The notes below the pieces were generated by a model that did no database searches, was not told the DNA's origin, and saw only the letters and a list, made by a program, of their open reading frames with translations. A stretch of DNA of 64,000 nt, from positions 1 to 64,000 of the forward strand of contig JANNSJ010000008.1 in NCBI GenBank assembly GCA_031402435.1, written 5' to 3'. This DNA comes from UBA11986 sp031402435 (lineage in GTDB: Bacteria; Bacteroidota; Ignavibacteria; UBA10030; UBA6906). This document shows positions 42,354 through 53,070 of this stretch, in pieces (position 1 is the first letter of the stretch; each line of letters starts with the position of its first letter). A program made the position numbers and the translations under genes.

Positions 42354-44078
42354 CTACTTCCTCCGAAGAGTAAAGTGCTCCTGGTTGCCGGTGAGGGCCA
42401 GCATCAGATCGTACTGCAGGTGATGGTACTGCATATCCGTTACCGCACGGCTGAACCTGGCAATATCCCGCTTCGGCACATCGTACGATGCCTTGAGAAT
42501 TACCTTCCAATCTTCAGACGACCCGCTCCCAAGCCCCACTATCGTATCGATGTCGGCACGGTCAGCTACGGCTGAAAGTTCAGCATGCACCGATTCGGCA
42601 AGTTTTTTCTCCCGCTGAAGGATACGCTCAAGTACCTTAATATCAAATTTCTTTCCTTGCGGCGCCGAGGTGTAGCTTGCACGTTCACGTGACCGATCAC
42701 GACCCACCGACTGCACGTCCGTCCCGACAATGCGGGCAATGGTTACGTCAAGCACCGATGCCGTCACCGTCCACCACGTTGTCTGCTCAACATCATCAAG
42801 GGCTTCTTCAAGGTCATCGAGGTTCCTGTCAATGATGTTGAGAAGCGAGTCCTTCCCGCGCGCAACTGTGCCAAATTCAAATGGCAGTAACACACTATGG
42901 CCGCGCAAATCGTTCAGCGTGCTTTCATGGATACCCTGGAGTTGAAGTGACTCCTGCTTGTTGAGCAGCAGGACCATCGACTTGCTGACATTCATCTCGT
43001 TAGGATTGACCTTGCTCAAGTAAAACCGCATCTTGGCATAATCAAGAGCAAACGCAAACGAATGACCATCAATGCCCTTCTCTTCAAGCATGAAGGCTTC
43101 AGAGAGCGTCCCTTCACCTTCAGGAATTCTGCTGACCGCGTGGACGTAGGCGTATTCATCATCCGCAAATGTGTACCGTGCATGTGTCGTGTGTTTACTT
43201 GATCCGATAAGCTCTACGGTGTCGATCTCATCATCGTCCTCAATTGTTGCCGATGCGTTCCCGGAAACATCTTCAGCCATGAACAACTCTGCTTCTTCGT
43301 CCTTTAACTCTTCCTCCTGTCGCGGAGGACTGGCCGGCAATTGTTGCTGCCTGGCCTTTGCGGCGTACTCGGACTCAAGCCTGCGGGCCAGATCATCCAG
43401 CTTTTGTAAGTCTGCTTCTTCCTTCGGAGCCACAGGAGGAGCAACCGGTTCCTTCTTTGGTTCAGATCGTGAAATAGTTACTGGATGTTGGGGTGGAGCA
43501 GGTGTGCTCTCGACCGGCACATCCCGAACCTTTAGCCGTATCTTCGGAAACTCAAGTTTGATGGGATCGAGTTGTAATGACTTTTGTGTGGGAGGCTTCT
43601 TCTCCTGTTCTTTGTGGAACACTGGAGATGTCTCTGCCGGCTTTGTGTCCACGTGTTCAACCTTTGGTGATCTTGCCATTGGCGGTTCCACCACGGGCTC
43701 GGCTGATGATCGCTCTTTCTTTGCGGGCTTTGATTCAACGGGCGGAACATCCCACGTGGCAACAGGTTGCACATCCTGTTTGGATTGTACCGCCGTAGCG
43801 GAAACAAGCATTTGATCCGGCTTGCTACTTTCAACAACCGCATGTTCGGCAGGTTGCTTCGACCGATTATCAGCGGCTTGCTTGATGGCAGGAAGATATT
43901 TCTGATGGTAGTCCGTAACAGCGCGTTCGAAGTCGGCAAGCAAATGTTGAATCACTTCGTCGATTGGCAACGAAGCCATTTCACCAAGCATCTTCCGGAG
44001 AGATTCACGAGTCGAAAGACGCTCGAGAAGCTCATCCATCAAAAGCGTTGCAAGCCGTTCCTTGGAACTCTCCTTCAT
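42354..44078 (-). CDS. GvpL/GvpF-like domain fused to a Pro/Lys/Glu-rich N-terminal region
   Basis: About 574 residues. Residues 1-70 are helical and charged. Residues about 75-260 are low-complexity, rich in Pro, Lys, Glu and Ser, and probably disordered. Residues about 310-574 resemble gas-vesicle GvpL/GvpF: YAYVHAVSRIPEGEG, the hallmark-like VLLPFEFGTVARGKDSLL (family vlPlrFGtv), VILKASYDVPKRDIARFSRAV, and the terminal LALTGNQEHFTLRR (family lsGPwPPYSF, less exact). No other gvp gene is in the window. The family match is from pattern reading and is the main uncertainty. GTG two codons earlier is an alternative start. Confidence 0.6.
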   Translation of the reverse strand: MKESSKERLATLLMDELLERLSTRESLRKMLGEMASLPIDEVIQHLLADFERAVTDYHQKYLPAIKQAADNRSKQPAEHAVVESSKPDQMLVSATAVQSKQDVQPVATWDVPPVESKPAKKERSSAEPVVEPPMARSPKVEHVDTKPAETSPVFHKEQEKKPPTQKSLQLDPIKLEFPKIRLKVRDVPVESTPAPPQHPVTISRSEPKKEPVAPPVAPKEEADLQKLDDLARRLESEYAAKARQQQLPASPPRQEEELKDEEAELFMAEDVSGNASATIEDDDEIDTVELIGSSKHTTHARYTFADDEYAYVHAVSRIPEGEGTLSEAFMLEEKGIDGHSFAFALDYAKMRFYLSKVNPNEMNVSKSMVLLLNKQESLQLQGIHESTLNDLRGHSVLLPFEFGTVARGKDSLLNIIDRNLDDLEEALDDVEQTTWWTVTASVLDVTIARIVGTDVQSVGRDRSRERASYTSAPQGKKFDIKVLERILQREKKLAESVHAELSAVADRADIDTIVGLGSGSSEDWKVILKASYDVPKRDIARFSRAVTDMQYHHLQYDLMLALTGNQEHFTLRRK

Positions 44079-44290
44079 CGTCACTCACTAAGTTTGCACT
44101 ATGAACTGCCGAAAGAAGATACGGATAGGTCGTCACAACGTCAATCGGTTTGCATGACAGGCATTTCTCTGGCTTTTGCCGTTGGTCGAGGAAGGTAACT
44201 TTTTGTACGTTCGAACGGAATAAGAGGAAAGGATTACACGATTCGGCTGCCAAACCTTACTCTTTTCCAGTGAAGACCTCAGCAAACACA

Positions 44291-44320
44291 AAAGGCTCAC
44301 ACCATATGGCGTGAGCCTTT
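44291..44320 (-). terminator. Intrinsic terminator of the frameshifted T9SS gene
   Basis: Arms AAAGGCTCAC and GTGAGCCTTT extend inward with one mismatch; read leftward the stem is followed by TTGTGTTTG. It lies about 27 bases after the restored stop codon at 44347. Confidence 0.7.
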
Positions 44321-44346
44321 CTTGTTCGCTCTGAACACAAAACCCA

Positions 44347-46887
44347 TCACTTCAACAACAAGAGCCTTCTTGATTCCCTGAACTTCCCAGCCTGGATTGT
44401 GTACAGATACAATCCGCTAGAAAGATTCTGCCCATCAAATATCGCCCGATGAAACCCCATCCTGCCTCTCATTCACAAGGGATGCAACACGCTGACCAAG
44501 TGTGTTGAACACCGTCAGTCTTACATCAGACGCAACCGGCAGACCATATTCTATTGCCGTTGATGGATTGAACGGATTGGGATAATTCTGGGCCAGTGAG
44601 AATTCTGTTGGCAGGGCTTTGTTCTCGACACCGGTTTGTAGTTGCACGCTGATCGGATCGGAGTAGTTTATCGAGCCATCGAGATCCATCTGCTTTAGCC
44701 TGTAGTTGGGCAGACGAGTCCGGACACGTACATCCGTATAGGAATAGGAATGGGGCTCGTTGGTGGTTCCATGCCCCGGAATGAAGCTCCCTTCAATTGT
44801 ATGAAACTCTCCTATCTGACCAGTGCTCTTTTGAACCTCGAATCCATAGTTGTTAATCTCGCTCAACGTCCTCCAATCAAGCCGAACATCCGTTGCGTTG
44901 ATGAACCTCCCGCTGAACGACGCAAGCTGGATTGGCAGTGGAGAATCAAATAGAGCAATACCTGTGACACTTTGCCCATCAGGATTTGTGATAGTGACAT
45001 CTCTCGATCCCGCTGTTGCACCAACGGTGGAAATATGGAGCGTGACCTGAGTCGGATCAACATATGTTACCGAGTCCACCGTAACGCCGCCAGAGACCGA
45101 TGCACTGATGTGGTTGGAGAATCCCGTTCCAGGGTCGAAGAATCCGGAACCCGACACAACGGTGCCCGTGATTGTGACGTTCACTGAGGGACTGCCTAAT
45201 GGGATAACCGACGGCACAGCCAATGAAGGTGTTGCGGGCGGAGGCGCTATAAGTTGGATCGCACGAACACCCCAGGAATTGGTTGCATTACAGTACTCCT
45301 GAAACGTCCACATCGTCATGTCATCTGTCGGATCAACCACGACCTGCGAATAGCCGCCCCACCGCTGCAAACACCGGCCTGTACGTTATATGCCGTGGTG
45401 CTCGTCTGAGCAAGCGTAAAAGCTTGTGTTGAACCCAAGGCATCCGTATGCAGGCGACCTGCGACTGCAATTTCTGCGAAATTCACCGGACTGGCGGTAC
45501 TGGCAGCAAGTGCCATGTGCCCCTGCCCCGACATTGCCACTGTTGGAATCCAGAATCCGCGTGGATTTCCCGCTGCCGGGTCGAAGAGCGTCCCTGATTG
45601 CAATAATGTGGGAGTTGTTGTGAGATTCCCTATTTCGTACCACCGAGCGCCATTGCGACCGCCGCCGGTCCCGCCGATGCCACTGGAATTCACTTCAATG
45701 TTATGAGCAGTCCAAAGACTACTTGTTCCAGCGACTTTGTTCCTTCTCAACTGTGCAGCAAAAAGGCGATCATCCACCGCGTCAAGCCTCGTGCCTGACC
45801 CGGAATGACGTTGCTGGATTGGAAAAGTCGTGGAGGGTACGGTTATATTGAAATTCCCAGAGAGTGTAGGCACTCCACCCGGATTTGACACTCTTCTCAC
45901 ATTGAGAAGACTGAACAAACCAGCGTCGACTCCGATAAAATAGCCTTCAGTAGCTTCAGGGTCGTCGTTGTCCACTCCCTGCGGGAAAATTGCCCCCTCC
46001 GACGGAGTACCAATCTGGCGGAATACTGAAACCGTAAGTGTCGAAGCGAGAAGGTCTGCCTTGTTTACAACATACGCGGTTGCGCCGATGAACGCAGTTA
46101 GCGTAGCATTGAAGATATTCCCGCCAATGTAGAGCGCGGAGTTGTCTACGCCGAGCGTGGGGTAGTCGGCGAATCCACCTGTGTCAGTGTTCGGTGTTGT
46201 CCCAACCAAGTCGTGCTGGAACTGGAAGAATGTGAAGTCCGAAGTGTTCGTGATGGTTGATGTGTTGCTCACCGCTATTAGAACCCGGTTAGGCGTGGTC
46301 AGATTAATTGTTACAACGAACCACCGGCCAGAGAGCCTGTCATAGCGAATGTGGGGGTTTGCTATTCCAGTACCCGCGTGCACTGATGCAAAGAAATTAT
46401 CTATGTTCACATTTAGTCCCCCCAAAACCCCCGTCTTACTGTACACTTTGATGCGATTGTTGGTAGTCACCATTACTTGGGTTGCGCTCACGTCACCCGT
46501 GCCATCGGGAGGGATGACACCCCCATCGGACAAACTTGTTGCAAGGAATGAGACTCCAACGGTTTGTGGATTCATCGCGGCCGGCGGCTCGGTCTCAAGT
46601 TTCTTCGGGTCTACTGGCGGCCATTGGGAAACAGCGAGGGAATTAGGGTTTTCAAGCTTGTTGAAACGCGCTACCATTGGTTCTGGCCGAGGCTCTCGGG
46701 GGATGTTCGGGACATTGTCCCCAACAACTCTCTGGCGAGCCATGATCTCATCCACAGTCTCGGTGATTCCTGGGGCACCTGTCCAGGGTATCCCAACAAC
46801 TTCGTTTGCATCTTGCGCTCCTGCCCGAAGCAAAGGCAGCAGGGTGAGGCACACGAGAATTAAAACACTACGATGACGATGGATCAT
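44347..46887 (-). pseudogene. T9SS-exported protein gene broken by two frameshifts
   Basis: Three frames join into one protein of about 845 residues. Frame one (46887 to ~45368) has a signal peptide (MIHRHRSVLILVCLTLLPLLRAG) and a large beta-rich domain. A one-base slip near 45368 moves it to the frame reading RWGGYSQVVVDPTDDMT, which includes an IPT-like segment and ends in the sorting core NYPNPFNPSTAIEYGLP. A second slip in a run of four C at 44455-44458 cuts the sorting domain; deleting one base restores DGFHRAIFDGQNLSSGLYLY to a KFRESRRLLLLK end at 44347. AGGAGA precedes the ATG. It is a real pseudogene, a phase-variable gene or sequencing error. Confidence 0.85.
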
Positions 46888-47389
46888 TGTTTCTCCTGAT
46901 GAATGGTGTATTGGATTGTTAAAAGGCTTGTGAAATCTCGCCGAGATCAGTACCAGATAATCGGGGCACTTCGAGGTGTCCTTGTTTCTTGCTTCGTGTC
47001 GGTAGTATCATTCGTTTGATAGTCATTTGATCGGTGAACATCACACTCAAAAGGGGGACTACAAATGCATTAGAGGAAAAGGAGGAAAGATTCTTCGCGG
47101 ATGAAGCAATAAAAGCACTATTCAAAGAGCAATGGTCCTGTGTTGCTTTGTTGGTCACGATATCGGACTAAAAAGTATGCAATTGTGAGCCAGCTGTCAA
47201 GCTCTTTTGGGGTTCGGGCGGCGTTTTCTTTGTGCTGTCATGAAGAAAGGCCCCAACTCTTGCTTCACATGGTTGAGGCCTGTTGGTTGTGTTGAGAAAG
47301 TCATCGAATCTGAGAAACCTTGCCCCTCATCTCTCGAAATCTCCTGCACGAAATGGGCACAGGAGTCCAACATGATTATTGCGCGCGCT
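46888..47389. other. Intergenic region, no gene recognised
   Basis: It contains the promoter side of the frameshifted T9SS gene and the tail of the RND operon. Two overlapping antiparallel ORFs of about 75-80 codons have no recognisable family and no convincing start. Around 47243-47277 AGGCC and GGCCT flank a long loop, too weak to call. Confidence 0.4.
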
Positions 47390-50300
47390 TCAGCCAATCT
47401 CTTTAGCCGCCCCAAACTCCAGCGCGGGAACTGACTGCGGTACAACAGACGGCTTTGCCGATTTCACACTGCGTGTTTTCAGCCGTGCAGCAAGTCGCCT
47501 GAAGAATGCCGGCACCGATTCCCGCCACTGGTCAACCTTCACATACATAACGGGCACGAGAACCAACGTTAGCAACAAGGAACTGATCAAGCCACCGATC
47601 AGCGCCCATGCCAGGCCTGATTTCCATTCTGAGCCTGCTGAGGTACTGAGCGCAATTGGAGACATTCCAAAGACCATCGTCATTGTTGTCATCAGAATCG
47701 GTCGCAATCGGGTCTCGGCTGCCTCATGCAACGCCTCTATGACACCAAGCCCCTTCTCGGCACGCATCTGGTTTGTACGATCCACAAGCAAAATGGCGTT
47801 CTTTGCAACCAAACCCACAAGCATGATGAATCCGAGCAGCGAAAAGATCGACAGGGTTTTCATCGTCAAGCCAAGTGCAAGCAACGCGCCGATGAGCGCT
47901 ACAGGAATAGAGAACAGGACTACAAACGGATACACCCACGAGTTGTACAAGGCAACCATGATCAAGTAGACAAACAGAATGGCGGCTGCAAAAGCCAGGA
48001 ACAGACTTGAGAATCCTTCCGCCTGATGTTCAAGATCTCCCCGATACGTGATTTGTACGCCAGCGGGCAACGGGTTCTTTGCAACCCACTCTTTGATGTC
48101 AGCACCTATGTCTCCACTTGCCCTCCCTGCGGCCTGAGAAAACACCGTCACTGCATAATTCCTGTTCTCGCGCCCCAATCTCGTCGGGCCATTGGTTTGA
48201 GCGATGGTCGCGAACTGCTTCAACTCAACGAGCTCTCCCTTCCGGTTGATAAAGGTAATGCTTCCCACATCGCTTGTCTTCGAACGATCGAACTCGTCGT
48301 ACTGAACGCGCAATGTATACTCGTTGGAGCCGTCTCTGAACTTCGATTCGTCATCACCGCTCAGAGCAACACGCAGAGTCGCGCCAACATCAGCAACTGT
48401 GAGGCCAAGCGCAGCCATCTTCTGGCGGTCGATCTCGACGCGCATTTCCGGCTTTCCCTCCTCGGAAGACAGACGAACGTCGGCAGAACCGGGGATCCTA
48501 CGAACGACGTCCGCTACTTTATCAGCATTTCTCCTCGCGTCTTCGTACGTCGGTCCGCTTACCACCAACTGAATCGGAGTCTGATCGGCGGTACCGAAGA
48601 TTCCAATGGGATTTGCACGCACTTTCACGCCGGGGATCTGGGCAATTTGGCGTTTGATATCCACACCCACATCATCCGTTGAGCGGGTACGCTGGTTCTT
48701 GGGATAGAGCGCGATGTTCAGCTCTGCCACGTTGTTGGATGACTGACCGATCATACCCTCGCTCGACGATCCCACATTCACGAACATCTTCTTCACCTCA
48801 GGCATGCTGGAGACCATCTGCTCGGCACGCTGCGTGACGTAGTTCGTATTCTCCAGTGTCGATCCTGGTGGCATCTCCAGCGTTACGGTAAACTCCCCAC
48901 GGTCCGTCTGCGTCATGAACTCAGCACCAATAAAACCAAACGGTACGAGCGACAACGATGCAAACAGGAGGCCTGTGGTGATGAGGACGACTTTGCCCCG
49001 ATTATTCAGTCCCCACTGCAACACGCGTTGGTAGCCAGCACTGAACGCATTGAATATTCCCTCAAACCAAACTGCAAATCGACCGAGGATGGTATCTCGC
49101 GTGAGACGTTCGTGTTTTCCGAAGCGCGAGGCCAGCATGGGTGTAATGGTGAACGAGACGAAGAGACTCATCAACGTGGAGAACACCACGACAAGCGCAA
49201 ACTCGCGCATAATGTTTCCGACAATCCCGGACACCAGAGCAAGGGGAACGAACACTACAACGTCCACCATGGTGATCGACAGTGCCGCAAAGCCGATCTC
49301 GTTTCTTCCCCTTAGTGCAGCCAGCTTCCGTTCATCACCCTTTTCAAGATGACGATAGATGTTTTCGAGCACTACGATGGAGTCGTCCACGAGAATCCCG
49401 ACGACGAGCGACATTCCAAGAAGCGTCATCAGATTCAACGTCAGTCCGAAGACGTACATCGCAATGAACGTTGAGACCATCGATGCCGGAATGGCAATCA
49501 TGACGATAAGCGAGTTCCTCAGGCTGTGGAGAAACGCCAACATGACCAGTGCTACAAGGAATACTGCAAGAGCAAGATCTTCCTTCACTGCATTCGCTGC
49601 ATCGAGGGTAAATGTCGATCCGTCCTGTGCAATGTCGAATTTCAGCCCGATGTGAGCGTAGTCTTTTTCGATCTTGGGGATTTCTTTCCGAACGAGGTCA
49701 CTGACATCAACAGAATTTGCGTCTGATTGCTTCTGCACCAACACACCTACCGATGTACGGCCATTGATCCGGCTGATAGTTGAGTACTCCTTCTGACCAT
49801 CCTCCACTTCTGCAACATCGCGGAGACGTATGTCGCCACCCTGCCTGGACTGCGCAATCACAAGATCTCGAAGCCCATTGGTTGAGTTGAACTTCCCCGC
49901 CACGCGCACTACATACTGGTTCTCCCCCTGCTTGATGTTCCCAGTTGGGAAATCCAGGTTGGAGACTTTGATAGCCTGCGTCACTTGAAGAGCGGAGAGT
50001 TTGTACGATCTGAGTTTCTGGGCATCCAGATTGACCTTGATCTCCCGTTCGTCCCCCCCAACGAGCGTAATCTGTCCAACCCCTCCCAACTTTGCCAATC
50101 TCGGTTGCACTCTGTCTTTGACAAGTTGGTAGAACTCCGTCGAAGGGAGGTTCCCCGTGATGCCCATTCGCAATACGGGAAGCTCATCCAGCGCGAATTT
50201 CGTGATACGAGGTGACTTCACTCCGTCGGGAAGCAGTGCTGTTACCTCATTCACCTTTCGCTGCACATCCTGAAGAGCGGTATTGATTTCGGCCGTTAAA

Positions 50301-50587
50301 GAGAATTCCACAGAGACAATGGAGACACCCTCCATCGATGTGCCATACACCGTGTTGATCTTGTCGACTCCGGACACGGCGTCTTCCAAAACTTTTGTTA
50401 CCGCCGTTTCGACTTCCTGAGGCGACGCGCCCGGGTACACGGTAATAACCGTTACCCATGGGATTGACATTTTTGGCAGCAACTCGTACTTCAACTGCTG
50501 AAAACTGAAAATACCGAGAACTGCCAGCACGGTGAAAATCACCACGATCAGCGTGGGTCTTTTAATTGAAAGTTCAGTAATAGTCAT
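47390..50587 (-). CDS. RND efflux transporter permease (AcrB/HAE1 family)
   Basis: A 1065-residue inner-membrane proton-driven drug or solute exporter. The first helix (TLIVVIFTVLAVLGIFSF), the large porter domains and the proton-relay segment VVGILVDDSIVVLENIYRHLE with its paired aspartates are typical. A second set of helices (residues about 860-1020) mirrors the first. The ATG at 50587 has GGAG 9 nt upstream; a GTG 5 codons earlier is less likely. It is the last gene after tetR, tolC and the adaptor, 28 bases from the adaptor stop, so it forms a complete tripartite pump. The substrate is unknown. Confidence 0.95.
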   Translation of the reverse strand: MTITELSIKRPTLIVVIFTVLAVLGIFSFQQLKYELLPKMSIPWVTVITVYPGASPQEVETAVTKVLEDAVSGVDKINTVYGTSMEGVSIVSVEFSLTAEINTALQDVQRKVNEVTALLPDGVKSPRITKFALDELPVLRMGITGNLPSTEFYQLVKDRVQPRLAKLGGVGQITLVGGDEREIKVNLDAQKLRSYKLSALQVTQAIKVSNLDFPTGNIKQGENQYVVRVAGKFNSTNGLRDLVIAQSRQGGDIRLRDVAEVEDGQKEYSTISRINGRTSVGVLVQKQSDANSVDVSDLVRKEIPKIEKDYAHIGLKFDIAQDGSTFTLDAANAVKEDLALAVFLVALVMLAFLHSLRNSLIVMIAIPASMVSTFIAMYVFGLTLNLMTLLGMSLVVGILVDDSIVVLENIYRHLEKGDERKLAALRGRNEIGFAALSITMVDVVVFVPLALVSGIVGNIMREFALVVVFSTLMSLFVSFTITPMLASRFGKHERLTRDTILGRFAVWFEGIFNAFSAGYQRVLQWGLNNRGKVVLITTGLLFASLSLVPFGFIGAEFMTQTDRGEFTVTLEMPPGSTLENTNYVTQRAEQMVSSMPEVKKMFVNVGSSSEGMIGQSSNNVAELNIALYPKNQRTRSTDDVGVDIKRQIAQIPGVKVRANPIGIFGTADQTPIQLVVSGPTYEDARRNADKVADVVRRIPGSADVRLSSEEGKPEMRVEIDRQKMAALGLTVADVGATLRVALSGDDESKFRDGSNEYTLRVQYDEFDRSKTSDVGSITFINRKGELVELKQFATIAQTNGPTRLGRENRNYAVTVFSQAAGRASGDIGADIKEWVAKNPLPAGVQITYRGDLEHQAEGFSSLFLAFAAAILFVYLIMVALYNSWVYPFVVLFSIPVALIGALLALGLTMKTLSIFSLLGFIMLVGLVAKNAILLVDRTNQMRAEKGLGVIEALHEAAETRLRPILMTTMTMVFGMSPIALSTSAGSEWKSGLAWALIGGLISSLLLTLVLVPVMYVKVDQWRESVPAFFRRLAARLKTRSVKSAKPSVVPQSVPALEFGAAKEIG

Positions 50588-50615
50588 GACTACGATCTCC
50601 ACGATTCCGATTAGT

Positions 50616-51665
50616 TCACTTGATCACTTCAACGGACATGCTGTCCTTGAGGTTGTTCTGGCCGTTCACCACCACAAGGTCGCCATCTTGCAAGCCACTC
50701 ACTATCCCAAGCTCGGTTCCTGTCTCGCTTCCAACAACCACTGTTCTCAAACGAGCGATCTGTTGCTCAAGAATGAAGACCTGTGGATTCTTCAGACTGC
50801 CAACGAGAGCTTGCCGGGGAATGCTGACTACTTCTGTTCGTGCTATGGAGGTGAACATCACCTTGCCGAACATCCCTGCTCTCAGCGGATGATCCTTGGC
50901 ATTGTTCAGAACAATCTCAATGGGATACGTGTGGGCTTCGTCGGCTTTCGCGCTGAGCGTTGAGACTTTTCCCGGAAACATCACGCCCGGATAGACATCA
51001 GTGGTAACTTCAACTGCATCTCCCGCTTTCAACTTGAATGCATCCCTTTCCGCTACACTGAGCTTCACTTTGAGTCGCGAGACATCTACGACATTTGCAA
51101 CAACCATATTATTCTGGACCATCGCTCCTATGTCTACCGGCCGTGACGTTACAATTCCTGAAATGGGAGTCGTGATCTTCGTGTCCTTCAACTGTCGACG
51201 GGCAACGATGTACTGAGCCTCGACCAGTTTGAAGTTCTGCCAGGCTGATTCCTTCTGCCATTTGGAGACAGCGTTCTCGTCCTCCAAGGATTGATATCGC
51301 TCAAGGTCCTTCTTCGCACGCTGGTAGTTCGCCTCCGCAGTCGCAAATGCAGCCGACTTCAATTCATCGTCAACCTGGATCAGGACTGATCCCGCTGGCT
51401 TGTAATCACCGACTTTTGCAAACACGCCTACGACACGTCCTACAGTTTCCGAGACAATGGCCACATCATTATTTGCATTGATGGTCCCGACAAGCGAGAG
51501 GTTCTCGGAAAGCTGCTGCCTCGTCGCTTTCACCACCGACACCGGGACAGACGTGATCACCTCTGAACGTGACTTCGCCTGAATCCGGCTGCGGTTGTAC
51601 AACAGGATTGCCACAATGGCGGCAAGAAACACAACGCAGGCAACAATAACTCTTCTCTTTTTCAT
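50616..51665 (-). CDS. RND efflux periplasmic adaptor (membrane-fusion protein)
   Basis: A 349-residue AcrA/MexA-type adaptor. A single N-terminal helix (VIVACVVFLAAIVAILLY) anchors it. The lipoyl halves (NNDVAIVSETVGRVVGVFAKVG and ITTPISGIVTSRPVDIGAMV) flank a coiled hairpin. A beta-barrel and membrane-proximal domain follow (VEVTTDVYPGVMFPGKVSTL). It connects the RND permease to the TolC-family channel encoded just upstream. Confidence 0.94.
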   Translation of the reverse strand: MKKRRVIVACVVFLAAIVAILLYNRSRIQAKSRSEVITSVPVSVVKATRQQLSENLSLVGTINANNDVAIVSETVGRVVGVFAKVGDYKPAGSVLIQVDDELKSAAFATAEANYQRAKKDLERYQSLEDENAVSKWQKESAWQNFKLVEAQYIVARRQLKDTKITTPISGIVTSRPVDIGAMVQNNMVVANVVDVSRLKVKLSVAERDAFKLKAGDAVEVTTDVYPGVMFPGKVSTLSAKADEAHTYPIEIVLNNAKDHPLRAGMFGKVMFTSIARTEVVSIPRQALVGSLKNPQVFILEQQIARLRTVVVGSETGTELGIVSGLQDGDLVVVNGQNNLKDSMSVEVIK

Positions 51666-51707
51666 TATCTGATCCTTCTCAGTTGATAGTCGTGAATGGT
51701 ATGTTCA

Positions 51708-53021
51708 TTATTCCCCGATGGACTTGGCAATCCGAGCCTGGGCGAGTTCGTAATCAACCAGCGCATTCGTATAGTTTGTCTTTGCCTGAAGCTGTGCAAC
51801 TTCCGCATCAATCATATCCGACGTTGATGCAAGGCCAACATTGAAGCGCTTGCTCGTTACGCGATTGTTCTCTTCTGCCTGCTTCACTCCCTGGTCTGCG
51901 ACGCTGATTCTCTCCTGTGCTTGCTCAAGATTCAGATAGGCCTGTGTAAGATCGAGCGTGATGCCGTCCTGAATCTGTCCGAGTGCATCCTTGGCCTGCG
52001 CAAGCTGGGCTTGCGCCTGATCAGTCTGGTGAACCGTTGTCCCCCAGTTCCAAATATCAAGCGAGACCCCTATGGTTACGTCCCAGGTATCTTTGAATAT
52101 ATCCTGTGTGGGAAACATTCTTTGATTTGGTCGCGAGTAGTAGTAGTTACCGGCCAGATAGATCTGCGGGAACCAGCCAGCCTTTGCCGCCGTCACACCC
52201 GCTTCGCCAGCCTTGACGCGAGAATCCATTGCCTTAAGTTCCGGCCGGTTCTCCATGGCTCGTGTGATCAGTTTATTCAAGTCTTTATAGTCCTTCGGCT
52301 GATGCACAGCGTTGGATTCAAGATCAATCTCGGTTGAGAGTGGAATACCAATCGTGTTGTTCAGGGCGATCATTGCGAGGCGCAGACCGTTGTTCGCGTC
52401 GATCTGTTTCAGTTGCACATCGGAGAGCTGCACCTGGAGTTTCAGCACATCGTTGTTGGTGGTCATTCCTTGCGCCATCATGTTCTGAACATCCTTAAGA
52501 TGCGCCTTTACCTGTTCTACATTCTCATCGAGGACCCCTTTGATCTGCTTCGCCTTGTACAACGACCAATACGCAACCTTGATGTTGTACACCAGATCCG
52601 ATCTGTCTTTTGAGTAGTCGAAGTTCTGAGCTTCCGCAGAATAGTCCGCAGCCCGCGAGAGGGCGTCCATGCGGAAGCCTGTAAAGAGCGGTTGCGTCAA
52701 CGAGAGTTTCATGTTGTAGTTGTTCAGCACTGCAGAAGAGACGCTGATTGGTGTCGCCAGCAACCCTGGAAATGGGCCGATATTGAATGGCGGGACATCG
52801 CTTAACCGGGTATACCCGCCGCTGAACTTCAGCGAGGGAAGTCTGGAGGAGTTGATCTCGCCAGCCTTCGCATCCGCGTATTCTACCCTCATCTGCGACG
52901 AGTGCAAGACCTTGCTGTTTTCCAAACCAAGCTGGATCGCTTTCTCGACAGTCAGTGGGAGTCTCGACTGCGCAAGCACCGATGTTCCAACAACCATCAA
53001 CACAACCATCATCTTCTTCAT
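51708..53021 (-). CDS. TolC family outer-membrane efflux protein
   Basis: A 437-residue outer-membrane channel. A signal peptide (MKKMMVVLMVVGTSVLAQ) is followed by two repeated TolC-type halves rich in Ala/Gln/Glu coiled-coil helices (LTVEKAIQLGLENSKVL..., SVADQGVKQAEENNRVT) separated by beta strands (YLAGNYYYSRPNQ). The frame is open from 53063, but the ATG at 53021 follows AGGTGA and starts the signal peptide. It sits between the regulator and the adaptor. Confidence 0.94.
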   Translation of the reverse strand: MKKMMVVLMVVGTSVLAQSRLPLTVEKAIQLGLENSKVLHSSQMRVEYADAKAGEINSSRLPSLKFSGGYTRLSDVPPFNIGPFPGLLATPISVSSAVLNNYNMKLSLTQPLFTGFRMDALSRAADYSAEAQNFDYSKDRSDLVYNIKVAYWSLYKAKQIKGVLDENVEQVKAHLKDVQNMMAQGMTTNNDVLKLQVQLSDVQLKQIDANNGLRLAMIALNNTIGIPLSTEIDLESNAVHQPKDYKDLNKLITRAMENRPELKAMDSRVKAGEAGVTAAKAGWFPQIYLAGNYYYSRPNQRMFPTQDIFKDTWDVTIGVSLDIWNWGTTVHQTDQAQAQLAQAKDALGQIQDGITLDLTQAYLNLEQAQERISVADQGVKQAEENNRVTSKRFNVGLASTSDMIDAEVAQLQAKTNYTNALVDYELAQARIAKSIGE

Positions 53022-53070
53022 GTTCTTGTCACCTGTTTTCTTGTTTGCAAAAAAAATGATCAAGGGATAA

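Noticed and set aside
47197..47445. Overlapping antiparallel ORFs between the T9SS pseudogene and the RND gene
   Set aside because: Both strands are open over the same bases and neither has a family or good start. They may be part of a dispersed repeat, but a single copy cannot show that.
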